Made by a program: the position numbers and the translations under genes
Assembly: GCF_024181405.1 (NCBI RefSeq)
Contig: NZ_CP051302.1
Coordinates: 372,001 to 436,000 of the forward strand
Reading direction: 5' to 3'
Length of the DNA stretch: 64,000 nt
Origin: Treponema denticola
GTDB taxonomy: Bacteria > Spirochaetota > Spirochaetia > Treponematales > Treponemataceae
The notes under the pieces: generated by a model
The model's database searches: none
The model's input: only the letters and a program-made list of their open reading frames with translations
What the model was told of the DNA's origin: nothing
In this document: piece after piece, positions 33,371 through 42,079 of the stretch
Numbering within the stretch: the stretch's first letter is position 1
Layout: each line of letters opens with the position of its first letter

Positions 33371-35323
33371 ATGAAAACATTGAAAAGATTAACTATGTTA
33401 ATTCTTTTGGTTTCAGTTGCTCTCGGAATCATCGCTTGCGGCGGTACAGGAGCTGACGGCGGAGCTGCTGCAAAGGGCCCCATCGCTAAGGCTGAAGCAA
33501 TTATGGCAGAGGAAACTGCGGCCGGTGTACCCGATTTTACTTCACCGCCCGTAGAGGACAAGAACCTCAAGGTTTCAGGTATGCCTGAGGAAGTAGTTTG
33601 GATTACAAGCAATCCTAAGGACTTATCATCAAAAGATACAAAGAAGGGCGGAACATTGCATCTTTCTTTGGGCGAGTATCCTACGACATTTAGGTACGTC
33701 GGTCCCGAATCAAACACAGGTACAAGAGGTTTAATGTGGCCCCACGCCGTATTCCTAAGTACAAACCCTGAAACACAGGAGTACATGCCCTATGCTGCAA
33801 CTCACTGGGCATTCGGTGCCGATAATCAGACTGTTTACTACAAACTCAATGAAAAGGCAAAATGGTCTGACGGTGTTCCATGTACGGCAGATGACTTTGT
33901 CTTTGCCTGGGAATCTTTCTGTTCTCCCAACCTCGAGGCTCCTTGGTACAATAACTACTACAGCAAACTCGAAGTTAAAAAAATTAACGACTACTGTGTT
34001 TCCGTTAAGTACTTGGAATCGGACCAGTTACCCAAGGTATCTCTTGTAGATGTTACTAACTTTAATCCCCGGCCCAAGCACTTCCATAACGGAGAAGTTA
34101 AAAAAGGCTGGTACAACGAATATAACTGGAAAGTTGAGCCTACAACAGGTCCTTATGTCGTAAATCCTGATAAGAGTGTTCAGGGTGAAATGCTCATCGT
34201 TGAAAAAGTTAAGGACTGGTGGGGTAATGTTTATCCGCACTGGAAAAACCGCTGTAATATCGATACAGTCGAATACAAGGTTATCACCGGCGGACAGGAC
34301 ATGGTTGAAAACTACTTCTGGAACGGAGAACTCGACTTCTTTGCTATGAATATTCCTGCAACATGGAGAAGATGTGCAACAAACGAAAACATTACCAAAG
34401 GTTATGTAGACCGCTGGGTTGTAAACTATCTCCCCCTACAGGGTATGCAAGGTATCTTCTTTAATACCAAGTTCCCCTTGTTCAGCAACAAGAAAGTTAG
34501 ACAGGCTATGTACTATGCCATCGACATTCAGGGTATGATCGATCAGGCCCTCTATGGCGAATATAAGCGAAATCACAACATCGGTTTAGGCCAGGTATGG
34601 GGTGGTGTAGATTTTAATGACCACACAATTAGAAAGCCTGACTTTAATCCCGATACGGCAAGAAAAATGCTCGGTGAAGCAGGCTACACTGTTGTAGGTT
34701 CTGACGGAATCTTACAGAATTCGAAGGGTGAAAGAGTTTCCTTTGAGCTTTTGTATTCATGGCCTCACCACACAGAGCGATTGTCAATTCTTAAAGAACA
34801 GGCTAAAAAAGCCGGTGTAGAAATTGAGCTTAAGATGATGGAAAGCGGAGCTTTTAATACTGTTCTTAACAAAAAACATCAGGCTTGGTGGGGCGGTATG
34901 AGCACAGGTTATGAGCCCTCATATTGGCAGTACTTCTCAAAAGCTAATGCCGAAAAGGTAAGTACAAACAACTCTTTCGGCTGGTGGAGCGAAGAGATGG
35001 AAAAACTCCTTGAATTTGAAGAGTCGGGACCGCCCTTGGAAGCAAAAGCTGAAAACAACAAGAAGATTGAACGCCTTGTACACGAAGAAGCCTTAGTTCT
35101 TCCCCATTACTACCTCGACTTCTTGAGAAGCGGTGTTTGGAAGTGGATAAGAATGCCTTCATGGGGTAACAGAAAGCTCGATGTTGAGGCCGACTTCTTA
35201 GAGTACTGGGGTTATATGTGGATTGATGAAGATATCCGTCAAGAGGTTCTTAAGGCAAAAGCTGAAGGCAAAACCTTTGAACCCCGTGTATGGACTCCTT
35301 CAACCCGCTATATCTCGGAATAA
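33371..35323 (+). CDS. oppA: peptide ABC transporter substrate-binding lipoprotein, oppA copy 3
   Basis: A 650-residue lipoprotein very close to oppA1. It shares the same leader, AGGAGG ribosome binding site and lipobox, and the central sequence differs at scattered positions (for example GYEPSYWQYFSKA versus WYEPSYWEFFSKA). Motifs WSDGVPCTADDFVFAWES, VEPTTGPYVV and VRQAMYYAIDIQGMID are intact. It lies directly behind oppC, which is likely the ancestral position for all three close copies. The two hairpins behind it separate it from oppD and may lower expression of the ATPase genes relative to the binding protein. Confidence 0.93.
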   Translation: MKTLKRLTMLILLVSVALGIIACGGTGADGGAAAKGPIAKAEAIMAEETAAGVPDFTSPPVEDKNLKVSGMPEEVVWITSNPKDLSSKDTKKGGTLHLSLGEYPTTFRYVGPESNTGTRGLMWPHAVFLSTNPETQEYMPYAATHWAFGADNQTVYYKLNEKAKWSDGVPCTADDFVFAWESFCSPNLEAPWYNNYYSKLEVKKINDYCVSVKYLESDQLPKVSLVDVTNFNPRPKHFHNGEVKKGWYNEYNWKVEPTTGPYVVNPDKSVQGEMLIVEKVKDWWGNVYPHWKNRCNIDTVEYKVITGGQDMVENYFWNGELDFFAMNIPATWRRCATNENITKGYVDRWVVNYLPLQGMQGIFFNTKFPLFSNKKVRQAMYYAIDIQGMIDQALYGEYKRNHNIGLGQVWGGVDFNDHTIRKPDFNPDTARKMLGEAGYTVVGSDGILQNSKGERVSFELLYSWPHHTERLSILKEQAKKAGVEIELKMMESGAFNTVLNKKHQAWWGGMSTGYEPSYWQYFSKANAEKVSTNNSFGWWSEEMEKLLEFEESGPPLEAKAENNKKIERLVHEEALVLPHYYLDFLRSGVWKWIRMPSWGNRKLDVEADFLEYWGYMWIDEDIRQEVLKAKAEGKTFEPRVWTPSTRYISE

Positions 35324-35333
35324 TTTGTAAGTT

Positions 35334-35369
35334 TTATAATCCTATGACCTTTTTGTTATAGGATTATAA
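35334..35369 (+). terminator. hairpin 1 behind oppA3
   Basis: TTATAATCCTATGAC (35334-35348) and GTTATAGGATTATAA (35355-35369). Compared with the copy behind oppA1, two stem positions differ and both are compensated on the other arm. Confidence 0.7.
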
Positions 35370-35381
35370 AAATCAATAAGG

Positions 35382-35429
35382 TTTGGAGGCCGGAAAGCAG
35401 GCCTAAAGCTGCAGCTTAAAACCTCCAAA
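35382..35429 (+). other. hairpin 2 behind oppA3
   Basis: TTTGGAGG (35382-35389) pairs with CCTCCAAA (35422-35429). It is homologous to 28372-28419, with several loop changes. Confidence 0.6.
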
Positions 35430-35445
35430 TCAAAGTTAATCTTGA

Positions 35446-35470
35446 GGTGCGGGGGATTGTCCCCTGCGCC
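35446..35470 (+). terminator. GC-rich hairpin ahead of oppD
   Basis: GGTGCGGGGG (35446-35455), loop ATTGT, CCCCTGCGCC (35461-35470). It corresponds to the hairpin behind oppA2, with a C-G pair there replaced by a T-G pair here. It lies 19 nt before the oppD start. Confidence 0.5.
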
Positions 35471-35489
35471 GGAATTCGGAGTTGTATTT

Positions 35490-36479
35490 ATGAGTGGAGA
35501 AAACCTTCTCACGATTGAGGACCTTTCCGTTGCTTTTAAAAGCGGTGCAGGGGCTCCTGTAGAGGTAATAGACAGAGTATCGTTAAAATTGGAACGAGGA
35601 AAGACTTTATCCCTTGTAGGGGAGTCAGGCTGCGGAAAAAGTGTAACAGCTTCTTCGGTTATGCGTATTTTACCTCAACCATACGGAATTGTTACCAATG
35701 GAAAAATTCTTTTTGAGGGTCAAAATATTTTGGATCTGCCCATCGAAGAGATGTATAAAAAACGCGGTGCAGAGATTGCGATGATCTTCCAAGAACCTAT
35801 GACGGCTTTAAACCCTGTGCACATTGTTGAAAAGCAAATTGGAGAAGTCTTTGAACTTCACCGTCCGGAAATAGCAAAGGACGAAAGACAAACACACGTT
35901 TTGAAGGTTTTAAAAGATGTAGAAATGCCGTCGGCAGAACAGCGTTTAAAAAACTATCCTTTTCAGCTTTCGGGCGGAATGAGACAGCGTGTTATGATTG
36001 CTATGGCGCTTGCAGGCCATCCTAAACTGCTTATTGCAGATGAACCTACAACGGCCTTGGACGTTACCGTTCAAGCCCAAATCTTGGCCCTAATAAAGGC
36101 CTTACAAGAAAAAAATAATATGAGTGTTCTGTACATCACGCATGATATGGGTGTTGTTGCAGAAGTCAGTGATGATGTTGCGGTTATGTATGCCGGACAA
36201 ATTGTGGAAACCGCCGATGTTAATACTATTTTTAAAAACCCTCGTCATCCTTACACAAGAGGATTAATTGCGTCCATGCCCAAGATGAATTCTGAGCCGA
36301 AGACGCATCTACCATATATTAAAGGTGCAGTACCTTCTCCAAGGGCCTATCCTGCTACCTGCCGATTTGCAGAAAGATGTTCTTATGCAACCGATTATTG
36401 CCGATCAAATACGCCTCAACTTGAGGAATTTGAACCCGGACATTTTATCAGATGCTTTAGGGCAAAGGAGTTAGACTAA
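35490..36479 (+). CDS. oppD: peptide ABC transporter ATP-binding protein OppD
   Basis: A 329-residue ATPase with Walker A GESGCGKS (near residue 48), signature [15 protein letters not shown], Walker [13 protein letters not shown] and the switch His in YITHDMG. The C-terminal oligopeptide-transporter extension carries cysteines [14 protein letters not shown], seen in OppD/DppD proteins. With OppF it powers import through OppBC. The ATG at 35490 has CGGAG upstream; an earlier in-frame start would run through the hairpin. The stop overlaps the oppF ATG by one base, so the two ATPases are translationally coupled for 1:1 assembly. Confidence 0.95.
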   Translation: MSGENLLTIEDLSVAFKSGAGAPVEVIDRVSLKLERGKTLSLVGESGCGKSVTASSVMRILPQPYGIVTNGKILFEGQNILDLPIEEMYKKRGAEIAMIFQEPMTALNPVHIVEKQIGEVFELHRPEIAKDERQTHVLKVLKDVEMPSAEQRLKNYPFQLSGGMRQRVMIAMALAGHPKLLIADEPTTALDVTVQAQILALIKALQEKNNMSVLYITHDMGVVAEVSDDVAVMYAGQIVETADVNTIFKNPRHPYTRGLIASMPKMNSEPKTHLPYIKGAVPSPRAYPATCRFAERCSYATDYCRSNTPQLEEFEPGHFIRCFRAKELD

Positions 36480-37438
36480 TGGCCGAAAGACAACCTATTT
36501 TTGAAGCAGTAGACTTAGTTCAAGAATTTTCTCAGGGAAAATATACTAAAAATGTTGTTCATGCCTTAAACGGGGTAAATATAAAAGTATACCCCGGAGA
36601 AACCCTCGGTCTTGTAGGCGAAACAGGCTGCGGAAAGAGTACTCTTTGCCGAGCTATGATGCGTCTTTATAAGCCCACTTCAGGTAAAGTCCTTTATAAA
36701 GGCAAGAGCATCGAAAGTTTGCCTGAGAGAAAGTTGAGGGATGTACGCCGAAATGTTCAGATGATTTTCCAAGATCCTGCCGACTCCATGAATTCCAGAA
36801 TGAATGTCGGTTATATCATTGAAGAACCTCTTCTTATTCAGACAAAAATGGCTCCGCACGAAAGAAAAGAAAAGGTTATGGGGCTTTTAAAATATGTAGG
36901 TCTTCCGGAAGATGCTTATTACCGATATCCCCACGAATTTTCAGGGGGCCAGCGTCAGCGTATTGCTATAGCCAGAGCCCTTGTTTTGGATCCTGAAGTC
37001 GTTGTATGCGATGAACCTGTAAGTGCTCTAGATGTTTCGGTTCAATCGCAGGTATTAAACCTCCTATTGGATATGCAAAAAGAAAGAAATCTAACCCTTT
37101 TGTTTATTTCGCACGGCCTAAATGTCGTTAAGCACATGTCGGATAGGGTTGCAGTTATGTATTTGGGCTCTATTATGGAGATGGCTCCTTCGGTGGATAT
37201 TTATAAAGATCCCTTACATCCTTATACTCAGGCCCTGATAGCGGCTATTCCCGATACTGATCCCGATAACAGACGCAGAAGAATTCCTTTTACAGGTGAA
37301 ATACCTTCACCGATTCATCTTCCTACGGGTTGTCCTTTCCATTTAAACTGCTCAAAGAAAATTGATAAGTGCGCGGTTGAAAAACCTGTGCTTAGAGAAG
37401 TTGAAGAAGGGCATATGTGTGCCTGCCATCTGGTATAA
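36479..37438 (+). CDS. oppF: peptide ABC transporter ATP-binding protein OppF
   Basis: A 319-residue partner ATPase: Walker A GETGCGKS, Q-loop QMIFQDPADSMNSRM, signature FSGGQRQRIAIARAL, Walker B VVVCDEPVSALD and the H-loop LFISHGLNVV. The C-terminal extension has CPFHLNCSKKIDKC. It forms the heterodimeric motor with OppD. A perfect hairpin with T-rich tail lies 9 nt after the stop, so most transcripts probably end here and oppA4 depends on read-through or its own promoter. Confidence 0.95.
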   Translation: MAERQPIFEAVDLVQEFSQGKYTKNVVHALNGVNIKVYPGETLGLVGETGCGKSTLCRAMMRLYKPTSGKVLYKGKSIESLPERKLRDVRRNVQMIFQDPADSMNSRMNVGYIIEEPLLIQTKMAPHERKEKVMGLLKYVGLPEDAYYRYPHEFSGGQRQRIAIARALVLDPEVVVCDEPVSALDVSVQSQVLNLLLDMQKERNLTLLFISHGLNVVKHMSDRVAVMYLGSIMEMAPSVDIYKDPLHPYTQALIAAIPDTDPDNRRRRIPFTGEIPSPIHLPTGCPFHLNCSKKIDKCAVEKPVLREVEEGHMCACHLV

Positions 37439-37446
37439 TTATAAGA

Positions 37447-37476
37447 GGTGCCGTTTTTACGGCACCTTTAATTTTT
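37447..37476 (+). terminator. intrinsic terminator behind oppF
   Basis: A perfect 8-bp stem GGTGCCGT-TTTT-ACGGCACC (37447-37466) followed by TTTAATTTTT. Confidence 0.85.
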
Positions 37477-37487
37477 GGTAATAAAAA

Positions 37488-39407
37488 TTGAAAATTAAGT
37501 TTTTTTTTATTTGTGCTTTATGCACTCTTTTTTTTGCTTCATGCGGTTCTAAAACCGTATCTTATCTTGATCAGCCGGCTTCCGATGCTTACGATAAAAT
37601 TTTAAAGGATGAAATGGAAAATCTTCCTGATTTTTCAGCTCCGGCCGTCTTAGTTAAAGACCTCAGAATTGACGGAACTCCTTCCGATTTGAAATGGTAT
37701 ACATCCTATCCTAAAGACCTTTCTTCTAAGGCCTTAAAAAAAGGCGGTATTTTTTATGGGTTTTTAGGCGATATACCGAATACTTTCCGCTATATGGGGC
37801 CGGGTGCCGATGAGCTTTGTGAAAAGCTTTTTAATACTCAAATGCCTCTTTTATGGACCTCATTTGAAACCTTTGAATTTATGCCCTGTTCCGCCGTATT
37901 TTGGGCTGTCGATATTTCTTCTAAGACGGTATACTATAAGCTCAACGAAAATATTTTCTGGTCGGACGGCGAGCCTTGTACGGCTGACGATTGGATCTTT
38001 GCTGACAAATTTTGTAAATCCAAAAAAATCGTTGATCCTGCAAAAAACAGAAAGCATAATAATCTTGAAGTAAAAAAGATTAATGACTTTTGTTTATCCG
38101 TACATGTTTTAGATAATCAAATTTATACTGAACAGGAACTTTTAGATATAAGTAATTTTAAGCCCATAGCAAAACACTTTTATAAGGGGCAAATTCCTGA
38201 TGACTGGGTTGCAAAGTATAACCGTACGGTTGAACCTACTACAGGACCTTATATTCTTAAAAAGTATGACTATAATAACGGGCTCCATTTTGCTAAAGTT
38301 GGAAATTGGTGGGCCCAAACCTATCCTCATTTTAAGGCTATTGCTAATTTTGATGAGATTTTTTATAGGATAATTACCGGCGATAAAAGACCTGCTTTTA
38401 CAAAATTTGCCCGAGGTCTATTCGATGTAATTCATATAGACGATCCGGGAGAATGGGCCAAGGCCGAGGCCTCTGCAGATGTACAAAACGGTTTTATAAA
38501 CCTTTGGCGGGGCCGTCATGTTCCGGTACAAGGGCCGGCGGGCCTATTTTTTAATACACAGGCTCCTCCCCTCGATAATCTATTTGTAAGAAAGGGGCTT
38601 TATTATGCGGTTGATATCGATGGGATGATCAGCAGGGTCTATGCCGATAAAAGAGTCAGGCTTCACACAATCGGTTCAGGTCAAACATGGGGCAGTGCTG
38701 AATTTAATAATCCGGATATAAAAAAACCGTCTTTTGATCCTAAAAAAGCCCGTGAGCTTTTTTCAATGGCCGGATATGATAGGGTAAACTCTTCAGGTAT
38801 CTTGGTAAATTCTCAAGGAAAAGAATTGAGTTTTGTTATTCTATATGACGATCCCTCATTATATGAAGCTTTCGGGCTTCTATATGCTCAGGCCCTGCTT
38901 GCAGGCCTTAAGCTTGAATTTAGGCAAATAGGGGGTAAACTCTTTGATAAGATTGAAAGCAGAGACTTCCAAGCTTGGTGGGGTAGTCTTAATTCTTACC
39001 GCCTCCCTGATAATTATACCCTTTTGCATTCTTCATTTGCTAAATCAAAGAGTTTTAATAATTTTTTCGGCTATTCAAATCCTGAAATGGACATTCTTTT
39101 AGAAAAATATGAAAAAGGCTCTTTATCCTATGTAGAAAAAGCTGCCGTAAATCGACAGATTGAAAAAATTGTAGATGAGGATGCCCTTATGATTCCTTCA
39201 TTTTACAAGGATACAATAGATGTTATGGCTTGGAAGTGGATTTGCTTCCCCGCATGGCTTAATATGAAGTATCAAAAATACCTCGATGACCCCATGTTCG
39301 GTTATATGTGGTTTGACGGCGATATAGAAAAAGAGTGTCTAAAAGCAAAAGATGAAAATAAAATCCTTCAAATGAGAGCTTATTTTTTAAGTGAAAGATA
39401 CAGGTAA
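37488..39407 (+). CDS. oppA: divergent peptide-binding lipoprotein, oppA copy 4
   Basis: A 639-residue SBP_bac_5 lipoprotein (lipobox FFASC, Cys19) clearly homologous to oppA1-3: SYPKDLSSKALKKGG, FWSDGEPCTADDWIFADKF, VEPTTGPYIL, VRKGLYYAVDIDGMIS. It is much more diverged, without the Gly/Ala linker. The start is TTG at 37488, the only start before the signal peptide in this frame, and the ribosome binding site is weak (GGTA). Together with the terminator in front, this suggests lower expression and a distinct peptide repertoire. Confidence 0.88.
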   Translation: MKIKFFFICALCTLFFASCGSKTVSYLDQPASDAYDKILKDEMENLPDFSAPAVLVKDLRIDGTPSDLKWYTSYPKDLSSKALKKGGIFYGFLGDIPNTFRYMGPGADELCEKLFNTQMPLLWTSFETFEFMPCSAVFWAVDISSKTVYYKLNENIFWSDGEPCTADDWIFADKFCKSKKIVDPAKNRKHNNLEVKKINDFCLSVHVLDNQIYTEQELLDISNFKPIAKHFYKGQIPDDWVAKYNRTVEPTTGPYILKKYDYNNGLHFAKVGNWWAQTYPHFKAIANFDEIFYRIITGDKRPAFTKFARGLFDVIHIDDPGEWAKAEASADVQNGFINLWRGRHVPVQGPAGLFFNTQAPPLDNLFVRKGLYYAVDIDGMISRVYADKRVRLHTIGSGQTWGSAEFNNPDIKKPSFDPKKARELFSMAGYDRVNSSGILVNSQGKELSFVILYDDPSLYEAFGLLYAQALLAGLKLEFRQIGGKLFDKIESRDFQAWWGSLNSYRLPDNYTLLHSSFAKSKSFNNFFGYSNPEMDILLEKYEKGSLSYVEKAAVNRQIEKIVDEDALMIPSFYKDTIDVMAWKWICFPAWLNMKYQKYLDDPMFGYMWFDGDIEKECLKAKDENKILQMRAYFLSERYR

Positions 39408-39417
39408 ATTTCAAGGC

Positions 39418-39452
39418 AAAAAAAAATCGAGTCTGCCGAAAGGCGGACTCGA
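39418..39452 (-). terminator. intrinsic terminator of rpmB
   Basis: On the minus strand TCGAGTCCGCC pairs with GGCAGACTCGA around a TTTC loop (39427-39452), followed by a run of T (complement of the A-run at 39418-39426). On the plus strand the loop is GAAA and no T-run follows, so it mainly serves rpmB, although it could also end the oppA4 transcript. Confidence 0.75.
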
Positions 39453-39485
39453 AATGTAAATAAAAAGGAGTAAATTAAGAAAAAA

Positions 39486-39677
39486 CTAAACTTTCTTTGT
39501 AACGTAATCGCTTTTTAAGCATCGAGAACACATTTTAATGGTTAGAGTTCTGCCGCCGATTTCTGTTTTTACATTCACTAGATTGGGCTTCCAAACTCTT
39601 CTTGTGTGAATTTTGGACTTACTTACCGAATTTCCTGACAAAGAGCCTTTTCCGCAAATTTCACATACTCTTGACAT
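39486..39677 (-). CDS. rpmB: 50S ribosomal protein L28
   Basis: A 63-residue bL28: MSRVCEICGKGSLSGNSVSKS, KIHTRRVWKPNL, and KMCSRCLKS with YVTKKV at the end. It is the zinc-binding (C+) form, with Cys pairs CEIC and CSRC. The gene is short, as usual for L28, and is followed by an intrinsic terminator. The tRNA-Asn gene on the same strand lies 59 nt upstream, so the two may be one transcript. Confidence 0.97.
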   Translation of the reverse strand: MSRVCEICGKGSLSGNSVSKSKIHTRRVWKPNLVNVKTEIGGRTLTIKMCSRCLKSDYVTKKV

Positions 39678-39736
39678 ATCGCACCTACCTTTAAAAAATC
39701 AGCTGACCTTGGAAAGGCCAGCCGTCATTCGAATAG

Positions 39737-39809
39737 CTCCCCCGCGCGGGTTCGAACCACGGACCCAGTGGTTAACAGCCACTTGCTCTGCCTACTGAGC
39801 TACAGGGGA
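39737..39809 (-). tRNA. tRNA-Asn (anticodon GUU)
   Basis: The minus strand starts TCCCCTGTAGCTCAGT and ends with the T-arm GGTTCGAACC and acceptor CGGGGGA plus discriminator G, forming a complete 73-nt cloverleaf. The anticodon arm is AGTGG-CTGTTAA-CCACT, giving GUU. The bases after the discriminator are CTA, so CCA is not encoded and must be added enzymatically. Confidence 0.95.
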
Positions 39810-39938
39810 ATGTTTCCAATTAGGAAGTTTTAGGATATTACACTATTTCTTATAAAATGTCAATAGAAAAACCGTATTTTTTATAATTTTATCAAATTTT
39901 ATTTTAAGCAGAGCTATTTGTTCTGATTAAAATTAACC

Positions 39939-40583
39939 TCAGCACGAATAAACCTCCGCTTCCGTTACGACAAGGTCTACAGGATGGTCAAATTCTCCCA
40001 TGGGGATTGTGTCTAAAATTTGTCCCGAAAAACAAAGACCTGCAAGGCAGACTTCTTCCTTTTTTATGCTTTTAAAAAGCTTTTCAAAGAACCGATCATA
40101 AAAACCTCCTCCTCTACCCATCCGCTCTCCTTTTTTTGAAAAGGCCCTTCCGGGAACCAAAATCAAGAGGGGAAGCTCCAAAGGAAAGTTTTTTTCTTCT
40201 TGTGTTTGAGGAAAGAGGTTTAAGGCGTCTTCGGCAGGCTCCATAATACCGAAGGTTCCGATTTGAACGGGCTCTATCTTACCGTTTCTAAATTCCATTT
40301 TTTTGAATACCAAATCCTTACCTAAAACGAGGGGGAGGCCTATAGTCTTTTTGTCCTCTGCTGCCTGCCTTAAAAGCCCCAATGTAGGGAATTCCTCTTT
40401 TATGGGATGATAAGCAAAAACGGTTTTGGCTTCGCTGTATTTCGGTATTTTATTTAAAAAATTCTTACAATATTCTTCGGTATTTTGAAGCTCTTCGGCT
40501 TTTTGTATCAGGCTTTTAACTTTAGGGCTTTTAAAATATTCTTTTATGAGTTTTCGTACCTTGGCTTTTTCTTCTTTAAGCAT
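39939..40583 (-). CDS. 5-formyltetrahydrofolate cyclo-ligase
   Basis: A 214-residue protein with the FTHF cyclo-ligase signatures: N-terminal basic helix (KEEKAKVRKLIKEYF), VFAYHPIKEEFPT, FGIMEP and the nucleotide-binding loop LILVPGRAFSKKGERMGRGGGFYDRFF. It converts 5-formyl-THF to 5,10-methenyl-THF using ATP. The ATG at 40583 is preferred, being 8 nt after the stop of the TPR lipoprotein gene. A longer reading to 40649 overlaps that gene and adds unrelated residues. The ribosome binding site is weak, so translational coupling to the upstream gene is likely. Confidence 0.92.
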   Translation of the reverse strand: MLKEEKAKVRKLIKEYFKSPKVKSLIQKAEELQNTEEYCKNFLNKIPKYSEAKTVFAYHPIKEEFPTLGLLRQAAEDKKTIGLPLVLGKDLVFKKMEFRNGKIEPVQIGTFGIMEPAEDALNLFPQTQEEKNFPLELPLLILVPGRAFSKKGERMGRGGGFYDRFFEKLFKSIKKEEVCLAGLCFSGQILDTIPMGEFDHPVDLVVTEAEVYSC

Positions 40584-40590
40584 TTTTAGC

Positions 40591-42024
40591 CTATTTCCCG
40601 GTGCTTGAGTTAAATTCATCCATGGCTTTTTTTGCAAAACGGTATTCAAAAAAGGCAGGATTTTCTATCGACATTACTTGAACATAGCACTTTTCTGCAA
40701 GAGTGTATTTTTTGGTCAGATTGTAAAATTCTCCGAGATAAAAAAACAGTCTCCCTTTTTTTACCATGTCGGTTTCTGCTGTTGCCCTGTTTATAAGCTC
40801 ACTATCTCCTGAAAAATCTATAAAAAGGCGGCATAAAAAGTATTCGTTTTCTTTTTCGGTACGATTGATTGATTTTAGATAGTTTTGCATAAATTTTTTT
40901 GCATCCACGTTTTTATTTTGTTTATAGAGGCTTATTGTATACAAAAGCGCATATTGATAAGAGGCCGGAGCCTTGTTTAAGGCTTTTAAAAATGCAGTTC
41001 CTGCATTTAGCCAGTCTTCTTTTTCCCAAAGCAAGATACCGGCTCCTTCCAGTGCAAAATAATAAGGCGGATAAAGGTTGCATACCTTTATGTAATCAGC
41101 GAGGGCGTCTTCTTTGTAGCCGAGTTCATCGTTTATGCCGGCACGGTAGATATAGGCTACGTAGGAATCGGGCGTAAGCTCTATAACCTTGTCATAAGCT
41201 TTTTTTGCTTCTTCTTTTCTGCCTATTGTAAGATTATAAGAGCCTATATCATTCCAATGACCGGGGTTATTAGGCTCAAGTTCTGCCGCCTTATTTATAT
41301 CTTGAAGAGCTTGATACATTCTGTTTGTTTCCGACTTTATACGGGCAAGTTCTGCAAGGGCTGTGCTGTTATTCGGTTCTTGCTCCAAAACTGCCGTTAG
41401 ATTTGCTTCTGCTTGGTCAAGTTTTCCTTCAAGATAGTTTATGCGTCCCAGGCCTATAAGGGCTTCAGTACATTTAGGATCAGCCTTATAAGCTTCTATA
41501 AATTTTCTTCTGGCATCATTGTATCTTTTGGCAGAGTAAAAATCCAAACCCTGTTCGGTTAAGGCCCTTGAATCTTTAGGGTTTATTGCCAATATTTTTT
41601 TCAAATATTGATCTTTCTTTTGTAGATTGTTTTCGGCTTGGGCCAGCATAACTTGGGCATAAAGAATGTCGGTATTATTCGGATAGGCCTTGGAAAGTTC
41701 ATTTGCAAAAGTTTCCGCTTCCTTTGTTTTCCTCATAGAAATGAGTATGGAAAGTTTTAGATATTGTATCTTAAAATCTTTGGTAAGTTCAGGGTCCGAT
41801 TCATCTATCAATTTTAAAATGCCCTCTAAATCTCCCTTTTTAGAAAGTTGAGTAAGTTTATCATTAAATTCTTCTCTCGGACTTTTTTTGCCGGGTTTTT
41901 CGGTTTTTTTTGTCTCTTCAATCTCAGGGGATTTTACGGCCTTTTCAGTTGTTTTGCATGAAAAAAAGAGGGCGGCAGCCATCAAAAAACTAAAATAAAT
42001 AAAAATTTGCTTGGTTATTTTCAT
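40591..42024 (-). CDS. TPR-repeat lipoprotein
   Basis: A 477-residue protein with a lipoprotein signal (MKITKQIFIYFSFLMAAALF, lipobox FFSC near residue 23) and a charged linker rich in Lys/Glu/Pro. Eight or more tetratricopeptide repeats follow from about residue 90 to 460 (for example PNNTDILYAQVMLAQAENN, EPNNPGHWNDIGSYNLTIGR). TPR arrays mediate protein-protein contact, so it is likely an envelope scaffold. ATAAGGAG lies upstream of the ATG. It diverges from the gene at 42080 across a 55-nt region containing a perfect palindrome. Confidence 0.9.
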   Translation of the reverse strand: MKITKQIFIYFSFLMAAALFFSCKTTEKAVKSPEIEETKKTEKPGKKSPREEFNDKLTQLSKKGDLEGILKLIDESDPELTKDFKIQYLKLSILISMRKTKEAETFANELSKAYPNNTDILYAQVMLAQAENNLQKKDQYLKKILAINPKDSRALTEQGLDFYSAKRYNDARRKFIEAYKADPKCTEALIGLGRINYLEGKLDQAEANLTAVLEQEPNNSTALAELARIKSETNRMYQALQDINKAAELEPNNPGHWNDIGSYNLTIGRKEEAKKAYDKVIELTPDSYVAYIYRAGINDELGYKEDALADYIKVCNLYPPYYFALEGAGILLWEKEDWLNAGTAFLKALNKAPASYQYALLYTISLYKQNKNVDAKKFMQNYLKSINRTEKENEYFLCRLFIDFSGDSELINRATAETDMVKKGRLFFYLGEFYNLTKKYTLAEKCYVQVMSIENPAFFEYRFAKKAMDEFNSSTGK

Positions 42025-42042
42025 AATAACTCCTTATAAGTA

Positions 42043-42071
42043 TTGCAATTATTCCTTAGTTTATATAAACT
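42043..42071 (+). promoter_or_regulatory. probable leaderless promoter with overlapping palindrome
   Basis: TTGCAA (42043-42048), 17-nt spacer, TAAACT (42066-42071), 8 nt before the ATG at 42080 and no Shine-Dalgarno sequence. The perfect palindrome AGTTTATATAAACT (42058-42071) covers the -10 region and may be an operator controlling both divergent genes. Confidence 0.4.
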
Positions 42072-42079
42072 ATAACATT

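Noticed and set aside
26315..33786. Minus-strand reading frames opposite the 5' ends of oppA1, oppA2 and oppA3, nearly identical to one another
   Set aside because: Their conservation is explained by the near-identity of the oppA 5' regions on the other strand. They have no ribosome binding site or promoter of their own.
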